Virus record (IMG/VR): IMGVR_UViG_3300009152_000235
Location: 1-22,157 of that record
Origin: a virus
DNA length: 22,157 bases
Reading direction: 5' to 3' (one strand)
In this document: positions 16,410 through 22,157 of the stretch, piece after piece
How positions within the stretch are numbered: the first letter of the stretch is position 1
How the letters are laid out: each line of letters begins with the position of its first letter
Made by a program: the position numbers and the translations under genes
Notes under the pieces: generated by a model
Databases searched by the model: none
The model's input: the letters and a program-made list of their open reading frames with translations, nothing else
Told to the model about the DNA's origin: nothing

Positions 16410-17492
16410 TTAATAATCTAACTTTACTTCAATCAGAGTTTCTTTTCTGAATGATTTCTGTATTGGTTTACTTGATTTTGCAACAGCTAACAAATTTTTA
16501 TTGTCATCGTATAATCCTATGGTTGTAAGATATACTTTTGGGTCATTTATAAAATCTGAGATGGCTAAATCACCATCAGAACCTGTTACAAATGTAGGAT
16601 TGTTAGAGAAATTAAATTGAGATGCTCTAGCTCTTACAAAATAATGAGTTGATTTAACATACTCTTTACTTCTTGCAGATAATCCTAATTTATCTCCACT
16701 TAAATCTGTCAATTTTGCTGCTGAACCTGATATTGATTTATATAACTTAAAAGCATTATCACCTGCAACATTTGAGCCTGTTACTGTTCCAAAAGATGCA
16801 GATAAATCTAATTTGCGACCATCTAATACAACTACACCTAGTCTTGGGAATATCTTACCATAATATTTCGGGGATGCTGAACTAAATACTCCATTCTCTA
16901 TAGAACCTGAAACTATGTTATACACTTCTCCCGCAGATGTCATTGTTGCCGATGCTATTTTACTATCATCAACTAATCTTAATGCTCTTGCATTACCTAA
17001 CTTAACGTTAGAACCTGTATGTGCAGAGTTTGTGCCCGGCCCTCCAATATACTGAGACCCTGATAAATGATGCAGATTAATCTCAATATTTCCTTCGTCA
17101 ATACCATCTTTAAGTCTTGACCTATTAAAATTAAATACATATATAAAATTAGAATTAGCACCATCATTTGTAAAAGATTTAATACCCGCATCTAAACATA
17201 ATTGTCTATATTGTGAATATATAGCTCTTGATGGTGTATCATCTACTTGACCTCCCTCACCCGCAGACCCTGAACCGAATCTATGTCCAAAAGCAATAGA
17301 AAACTGAGCTTCTGCTGTTGGTGACCTAGATGCACTATTAAACAATTCGTAATAGTATGTCTTTTGAGCTGCTGTTTGAGCAGAGGATGTGAAAAACGTA
17401 ATTAAGTTACCTACGTTATTCGAAAACATTGCTCTTGTTACAGTTTCCTGTTGATTTGGAACAATATCATCAGCTTGGAATCTAACGAACAT
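16410..17492 (-). CDS. Virion structural protein of marine T4-like type
   Basis: 360 residues. It contains TRAMFSNNVGNLITFF (19-34), FSIAFGHRFGSGS (64-76), SRAIYSQYRQL (88-98), FNRSRLKDGIDEGNIEINLH (122-141), HTGSNVKLG (158-166) and TTIGLYDDNKNLLAVAK (323-339). I recall this pattern from virion structural proteins of T4-like phages of marine bacteria; the exact tail or baseplate position is unknown to me. It matches residues ~650-1015 of the next gene from end to end, so that gene looks like this one fused to an added N-terminal half. The gene is 10 bases from its paralogue and 14 from the upstream gene. The leader (GTATAATAAAATAAAAAAAT) is A-rich, with no Shine-Dalgarno. Confidence 0.75.
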   Translation of the reverse strand: MFVRFQADDIVPNQQETVTRAMFSNNVGNLITFFTSSAQTAAQKTYYYELFNSASRSPTAEAQFSIAFGHRFGSGSAGEGGQVDDTPSRAIYSQYRQLCLDAGIKSFTNDGANSNFIYVFNFNRSRLKDGIDEGNIEINLHHLSGSQYIGGPGTNSAHTGSNVKLGNARALRLVDDSKIASATMTSAGEVYNIVSGSIENGVFSSASPKYYGKIFPRLGVVVLDGRKLDLSASFGTVTGSNVAGDNAFKLYKSISGSAAKLTDLSGDKLGLSARSKEYVKSTHYFVRARASQFNFSNNPTFVTGSDGDLAISDFINDPKVYLTTIGLYDDNKNLLAVAKSSKPIQKSFRKETLIEVKLDY

Positions 17493-17506
17493 ATTTTTTT
17501 ATTTTA

Positions 17507-18193
17507 TTATACAGTAATATTTGCAGCAGAAGAGTTTGTTTGAGTCAGTCTATTTACTGTCAATTCAATAGTAACTCTACCACCTGTTTCATTTCCTATA
17601 ATAGTCAATGTTGACTTCTTTGACCTAATAGTGGAAAACTTACCTGAAAGAACAAATGAAGTTCCACTAACAGTTACTGTTTGAGATGATTCTAAATCAC
17701 TAATAGCTAATGGTACACTACTAGCTGTATCTTGACCTGATGCTTGAGCAGGTGATGGTGATACTGAAACAAATGTTGCTACATCACTATCACTTAATAC
17801 AGCTGTATACCCCAATGCAATATTTCCACTTGGAAAGTTTACAGTGTTGGGAGTTATAGTTATTCTATCTGTTGGAGATTTGAATGTATATGAATTTTGA
17901 GCTACTGATACCACAGGAATTCTAATAGTATTCTTAGGTAGGGTAACTAATGGGTATTTCATAACTTGAGTTTCATCGGTAACTGCTTCTGTAATCGGAA
18001 GATTTTCTATAGTTCTTCCGTAATATGCACTTCCTAGTGGATGGTCACTATTCCACAAAGTATAGTCTATTTCGTCATCTGCTAATGCGAAATACGTTAC
18101 TCTAAATTCATTTTGTCCTCTTGCCAACAATTCTCTGCCTTTTTTTGTAAGAACTGCATCAATAACAATCGAGGAATTGTTTAAATATCCCAT
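17507..18193 (-). CDS. Conserved phage structural protein (VLTKKGRELLARGQ family)
   Basis: 228 residues. The first ~75 are the conserved part: MGYLNNSSIVIDAVLTKKGR, then ELLARGQNEFRVTYFALADD (21-40), HPLGSAYYG (51-59) and IENLPITEA (62-70). I recall this block from structural proteins of T4-like and other large phages of marine and Bacteroidota hosts. The remainder (about 85-228) is Ser/Thr/Val-rich and predicted by eye to be Ig-like beta sandwich, ending in TIELTVNRL. It lies between the giant structural gene and the 360-residue protein, consistent with a neck, tail or baseplate component. The leader ATAATAAAAAAACTTTAAT has no Shine-Dalgarno. The exact place in the virion is not known. Confidence 0.7.
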   Translation of the reverse strand: MGYLNNSSIVIDAVLTKKGRELLARGQNEFRVTYFALADDEIDYTLWNSDHPLGSAYYGRTIENLPITEAVTDETQVMKYPLVTLPKNTIRIPVVSVAQNSYTFKSPTDRITITPNTVNFPSGNIALGYTAVLSDSDVATFVSVSPSPAQASGQDTASSVPLAISDLESSQTVTVSGTSFVLSGKFSTIRSKKSTLTIIGNETGGRVTIELTVNRLTQTNSSAANITV

Positions 18194-18233
18194 ATTAAAG
18201 TTTTTTTATTATAAATATATACTTTCTTTCAAA
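18194..18233 (-). promoter_or_regulatory. 40-base A/T-rich gap before the 228-residue gene
   Basis: Between the stop of the giant gene and the next start the coding strand reads as A/T-rich sequence with TATATTTATAATAAAAAAAC. It could supply an A-rich translation leader and possibly a promoter-like box, but no strong consensus is visible and no hairpin terminator is seen. Confidence 0.2.
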
Positions 18234-21200
18234 TTATTGAACTATTATTTCATTTTCATTTACAATTTTAACAGATACGACAGGCCCACCGTAAACAGTT
18301 TCCGTAGAATCTATATTTATACCTGCTCCCGAAATTTTAGAACCTCTAAATCTAACCCTCATAGTATTACTATCTTCCACATACTGATAATTAGAATATA
18401 CAAGTGATGATGAGTAATGTGCTTTATATTCTTTATTAATTTTATAATATAATTCTCTGTTAAAATCATTACTATAACCTCCAACATTTGATAAATAAAC
18501 AGGAGATTTTAACATATTTGGAGATGTTTGACCTAGTACAAAATTTCCCGAACTTGAATAATAATATTCAACTTTTCTATATTTGCTGTTAATACTAGAA
18601 CCACTTATATGTTGATTTATAATACCTCCCCCATTTTGTTTTCTAAATATTGTATTATTTTTATTAAATACTGTATAATTATACTTATCTAAAAATTCCT
18701 TATATAAAATACCTTTTAAACTTTTTTCCACTGATATGTTAGGTTGGAAAGTCTTGAAATAAAATGTATAATCCATACTATTTAATTGAATTTCATTGAA
18801 TTCAACTATAGTTGATGATATGTTTCTAACATAGAATGAACCAATTGCATTTTCATTTATATTTAATAAATTATTTTTATTTAAATTTCTTTTAGTTACA
18901 TTAGTATTTATTCTATAAGGCTTATATACATAATCTGATACTGTTTTTTGTCTTACTACTCCATTTATATCTTTATATGTATAACTTACCGTATCTAATA
19001 TAACATCAGCATTCTGTAAAGGTTGTACTTTTCTAAAATATGTATCATTTAATTTTAAATTTGCATTTATTGTAACAGCATTATTATTACTATCTAATAC
19101 TAAATTTAATATATCATTAGAATTTAATACATTATTATAATAATTTTTTAAATCTAATTTAGCATCTAGTAAAGATACTCTACCTATTGAATCTATTTTT
19201 AAATTACTATTTGCTACTGTATTGTCTATACTGTATACATTGATATTTTTAGATGCTTTATGTTTACTCCTTTCTACTTCAATGTCTAATTTAAATTTAT
19301 ATTTTGATTTTATTTTACTTCTTTCAAGTTCTAATTGTGGAGAATATTTTAAAGATGTTTTATTTTTAGACTTTTGAATTTCTACTTCTAATGGATATTT
19401 TAAATTACCAATGTTATTGGGTACTAAATTAGAGTTTATATCCATTACAGCACCCTCCAATATCGTATCTTGTTTTGGAAAACTTACTATTGGGAATTTT
19501 CTACCTATCTTAGACCTTTCAAGTATTGATGGCTCTATTAATACACCTGTAATCAAATTCGAACGTGCAGGAACTAGCTGTTTTACTTGTTCAAATACTG
19601 AATAATCATATAAACTGAATACTTCTATGTATTTTCCAATGTCATTAGCTCTCGCAAACTTTTTGAAATAATCATTTCTAGCAGAATCTAGTGACTTATA
19701 ACTATTTGATGTTCCATCTTTAGGGTCTCCTACAAAATTCTCAAAATTATAAGCACCGAATTGATTTGATATATCTTTATTAAGTTGGTCTGTTGGAGAA
19801 AATACTATAGCTAATCTATTACTATCTTTCTGCTCTTTATCGTATCTACTAACTGTAGCCTTCCTATCAGGTGCTAAATCAGTCAATAATTCAGTAGATT
19901 CAAACCTAATTTTATTTGACTTCGGATTGTTTGCTCCTAATGATGGATACTGCCTATAATGAGTTTCTGTTTTTGATGTATACTGAGCTGCTTGAGTTCC
20001 ACTAAAATTTCTAAATTTAGCAGGATTAGTTCCATAAAAATTTTGATTTGGATGACTTGAACTAACATTTGAGTATCTAGAGTGGTTATCTCTAATATTA
20101 TCAATTCCTAAAGGATAATATCTAAATAATTCATCATATGATGATGTATATGCATTAGCATTATAACTTGAAGGATTTAATACATGGGCATCAAATACAT
20201 TTTTGCTGTATTTACCGAAATATTCTTTATATGATTGCAGTGAACCACTAAATCTAACGGAATTACTTCCTGTAGTTCCTCCAAGAATAACTTTATGCCC
20301 TGTAGGCAATATAGTTTTTGTTGCTCCTAATGAATATAATAAGCTACTTGGACTTGCAGATATGCTAAAACTTGATGAAATTGATATTCTATTATCAACA
20401 AAATCACTTGCCTTAGCACAATCTATATTAATTAATCCATTAAATGAAGAACCACTGTATATAGGTTGATTGCTGTGTATTCTAATAGTCCATATATCAT
20501 TATCATATAATGGCATAAGACTACTTGTAGATTGTATTGTCTTAAAATTTCCTAAAGAACCTGTCTTTAGAGTATATTTTAAATAACCATAGGTTTTTTT
20601 ACCGTATAATGAATGTGGATATCTTACTATTTGTAAATTCTGAAGTATGTTATTCTTATTAGCATAATCCTCAACAGCCCACAAACTCATGCTGACACTT
20701 CCTGTATACTGAGTTCTAAATCTAAACTCGGTAGTTTGTGGTACTTTACTTATATTATCTATAGATGATGTATATAACCTTCTTGGTATGTGTATATACT
20801 GATTTTGTTTAAAATTTAATAAATATTGAAACTTATCTTCTGCTAGTAAAGGTGGATTATCTTCATCTATTTGAGGGCCTCCATATTCTTTTACTCCTAT
20901 CAAGGTAAACGGAATTCCATATATTGAAAAAAGTGCTCTTACAGACCTTATAGAACCTTTTGTTTTTAGTAAATAAGGTAAATTATTAACAATTCTTCTC
21001 CAAATTTGATGTGTTAAATTTTCATAAGATTTACTTACTAAGTCTCCCGATGGTTCTTTATAGCTTCCTGTTGAATTAGTTCCTAACTTATATAACCATA
21101 AATCACTTAAATTACGTGTATTTTGAATTTTCCACCCCAAAGATTTTACATAATACGGTAATAAATTATTTGGTATACCTCTCTCAGGATGTTCATCTCG

Positions 21201-22157
21201 TTCATGAATACTTGTTAACTTCCGTATAAAATTGTAAGTATTGTCAAAATGCTGCCCAATCATATGTAAGAACATTACATATTGACTATTTCTATCATCT
21301 CTTAATATATGGTCAGGAGTATTGTAGTAAAAACTTGTATAATTAGTTCTATCAAATTCAGTAGCTATATTTACATTTTTTTGATACCAAGATATATATT
21401 GTGAACTTGTTGTATGTAAATTTATATATTTTCCACTTCGAATATATTTTGGATTAGGTTCTATACTACCCGAAATATCATAACTAAATAAACTTCCTGT
21501 TTTTTCATGTAAAAAAACTTCAAATCTATCAAAACTACTTTTAATTTTATTAATTTTGCTATTATAATTATCTGCTGATTTTACAGCATATGTTGAACCT
21601 GAAACAGAAGTATTTGCTTGTGTATATTGAATTTTATAATACTCTATTAATTTTAATTTATAATCATAATTTTTTATTCTTTCTAAAGCAGAGCCATAGT
21701 GTACAAAATTTTTGTAATTTGTAAAATCTATATTTAAGTCTATATTTGCTGAGCCTGAAAATATTTTATTTAGAATACTATTGGTAGTATCTGTATTACT
21801 ATCTAATAAAGAATTCCAATTTTTTACATCTGTTTCATTACTAACTTCATTATCTGAACATAGTATGAAATTAGAATTGCTTAATATTTTTACAGAATTT
21901 GGATATTTCGATAAATCATTTATTGAATTGTTAGTAGACCTTACATTAAATACATCAATATAATCCTCTAGTACTTTATATGCTATATGACAATTATCAT
22001 TGTTTAATGTATCACTTGGCAGAGGTGAGTATAATTTAATATATAATACTATTCTTTCTCTACAATCAACTTTTACATTTACTACTTGATTTACTCTATT
22101 TTGATTGAAGTTTAAAACTAAATTATTTAATAAGTTTTTTACTTTGAGACTTCCCGC
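18234..22157 (-). CDS. Giant tail/baseplate-type structural protein (5' end outside window)
   Basis: The frame is open from the right edge to the stop at 18234-18236, so at least 1307 residues are visible and the true start lies upstream. An internal ATG at 21275 is not the likely start, because clearly coding sequence (for example SIEPNPKYIRSGKYI) continues upstream. NNLPYLLKTKGSIRSVRALF then SIYGIPFTL (coding about 20891-20984) and VPARSNLITGV (19531-19569) are landmarks I recall from very large structural proteins of T4-like phages of marine and Bacteroidota hosts. The stretch after the first landmark (~20200-20830) looks LamG-like, with FRFRTQYTGSVSMSLWAVED and NDIWTIRIHS. Many SGS tripeptides occur. 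The C-terminal third is Asn/Lys-rich with almost no G+C. Probably a tail or baseplate protein; no enzymatic motif is seen. Confidence 0.75.
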   Translation of the reverse strand, partial: AGSLKVKNLLNNLVLNFNQNRVNQVVNVKVDCRERIVLYIKLYSPLPSDTLNNDNCHIAYKVLEDYIDVFNVRSTNNSINDLSKYPNSVKILSNSNFILCSDNEVSNETDVKNWNSLLDSNTDTTNSILNKIFSGSANIDLNIDFTNYKNFVHYGSALERIKNYDYKLKLIEYYKIQYTQANTSVSGSTYAVKSADNYNSKINKIKSSFDRFEVFLHEKTGSLFSYDISGSIEPNPKYIRSGKYINLHTTSSQYISWYQKNVNIATEFDRTNYTSFYYNTPDHILRDDRNSQYVMFLHMIGQHFDNTYNFIRKLTSIHERDEHPERGIPNNLLPYYVKSLGWKIQNTRNLSDLWLYKLGTNSTGSYKEPSGDLVSKSYENLTHQIWRRIVNNLPYLLKTKGSIRSVRALFSIYGIPFTLIGVKEYGGPQIDEDNPPLLAEDKFQYLLNFKQNQYIHIPRRLYTSSIDNISKVPQTTEFRFRTQYTGSVSMSLWAVEDYANKNNILQNLQIVRYPHSLYGKKTYGYLKYTLKTGSLGNFKTIQSTSSLMPLYDNDIWTIRIHSNQPIYSGSSFNGLINIDCAKASDFVDNRISISSSFSISASPSSLLYSLGATKTILPTGHKVILGGTTGSNSVRFSGSLQSYKEYFGKYSKNVFDAHVLNPSSYNANAYTSSYDELFRYYPLGIDNIRDNHSRYSNVSSSHPNQNFYGTNPAKFRNFSGTQAAQYTSKTETHYRQYPSLGANNPKSNKIRFESTELLTDLAPDRKATVSRYDKEQKDSNRLAIVFSPTDQLNKDISNQFGAYNFENFVGDPKDGTSNSYKSLDSARNDYFKKFARANDIGKYIEVFSLYDYSVFEQVKQLVPARSNLITGVLIEPSILERSKIGRKFPIVSFPKQDTILEGAVMDINSNLVPNNIGNLKYPLEVEIQKSKNKTSLKYSPQLELERSKIKSKYKFKLDIEVERSKHKASKNINVYSIDNTVANSNLKIDSIGRVSLLDAKLDLKNYYNNVLNSNDILNLVLDSNNNAVTINANLKLNDTYFRKVQPLQNADVILDTVSYTYKDINGVVRQKTVSDYVYKPYRINTNVTKRNLNKNNLLNINENAIGSFYVRNISSTIVEFNEIQLNSMDYTFYFKTFQPNISVEKSLKGILYKEFLDKYNYTVFNKNNTIFRKQNGGGIINQHISGSSINSKYRKVEYYYSSSGNFVLGQTSPNMLKSPVYLSNVGGYSNDFNRELYYKINKEYKAHYSSSLVYSNYQYVEDSNTMRVRFRGSKISGAGINIDSTETVYGGPVVSVKIVNENEIIVQ
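19257..19523 (-). repeat. Short charged repeat (LExERSKxK) in the giant structural protein
   Basis: LERSKIGRK, VEIQKSKNK, LELERSKIK and IEVERSKHK occur in order. The last three are spaced exactly 17 residues apart (starts at 631, 648 and 665, counting from the internal Met at 21275). Alternating hydrophobic/acidic then basic residues suggest a short beta repeat or a charged stalk. Confidence 0.6.

Noticed and set aside
16997-17191. A second minus-strand open frame of 64 codons inside the 360-residue gene
   Set aside because: It is in another frame of a well-supported structural gene, with low-complexity hydrophobic content.
21275-21275. ATG at 21275 as start of the giant structural gene
   Set aside because: The same frame stays open for another 294 codons to the window edge with the same residue style (SGS motifs, SIEPNPKYI), so it is internal.

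Overview
The window reads as a piece of the late (virion) region of a large, AT-rich, T4-like tailed phage, probably infecting a member of the Bacteroidota. Every supported gene lies on the minus strand, gaps between genes are 4 to 61 bases or replaced by short overlaps, and no tRNA, rRNA, CRISPR or insertion sequence was seen. The T4-like assignment rests on a gp61-like Zn/TOPRIM primase, a large 'LPYLLKTKG...YGIP' structural protein, repeated marine T4-like virion domains, and N-termini resembling capsid-targeting sequences. The host suggestion rests on the near absence of Shine-Dalgarno sequences and the A-rich leaders before start codons. Both are inferences.

Layout in the direction of transcription (right to left). 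22157-18234: a very large tail or baseplate-type protein, cut by the window edge. 18193-17507, 17492-16410, 16399-13352 and 13347-11674: four virion structural proteins. The 360- and 1015-residue proteins share a long C-terminal region, and the 557-residue LamG protein shares their last ~80 residues. After a 61-base gap (the longest here) comes the most unusual part, 11612-5767: three tandem paralogues of 695, 660 and 600 residues. Each has a short N-terminal leader ending in ILTE-A or VLTE-A, a strongly conserved ~300-residue domain of unknown function, and 11 to 14 degenerate ~27-residue repeats. A smaller protein with a related leader (ISE-G) follows at 5758-5195. Then come a sugar-nucleotide epimerase (5176-4229) with clearly higher G+C, a cupin-like small phage protein, a GIY-YIG-like protein, a primase (3511-2585), and finally a collagen-like tail fibre entering an S74 self-cleaving chaperone domain, cut by the left edge (2556-1).

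How the parts may work together: the right half builds tail, baseplate and surface-binding parts of the virion, and the left-end fibre is a candidate receptor-binding protein. The three repeat proteins and the RHNC/GYWAC protein look, from their N-termini, like proteins packaged in the prohead and trimmed by a gp21-type protease, comparable to T4 internal proteins and Alt. That would make them candidates for proteins injected with the DNA. They are the best lead for an undescribed system here. DNA identity between the three copies is mosaic, which suggests recombination among them.
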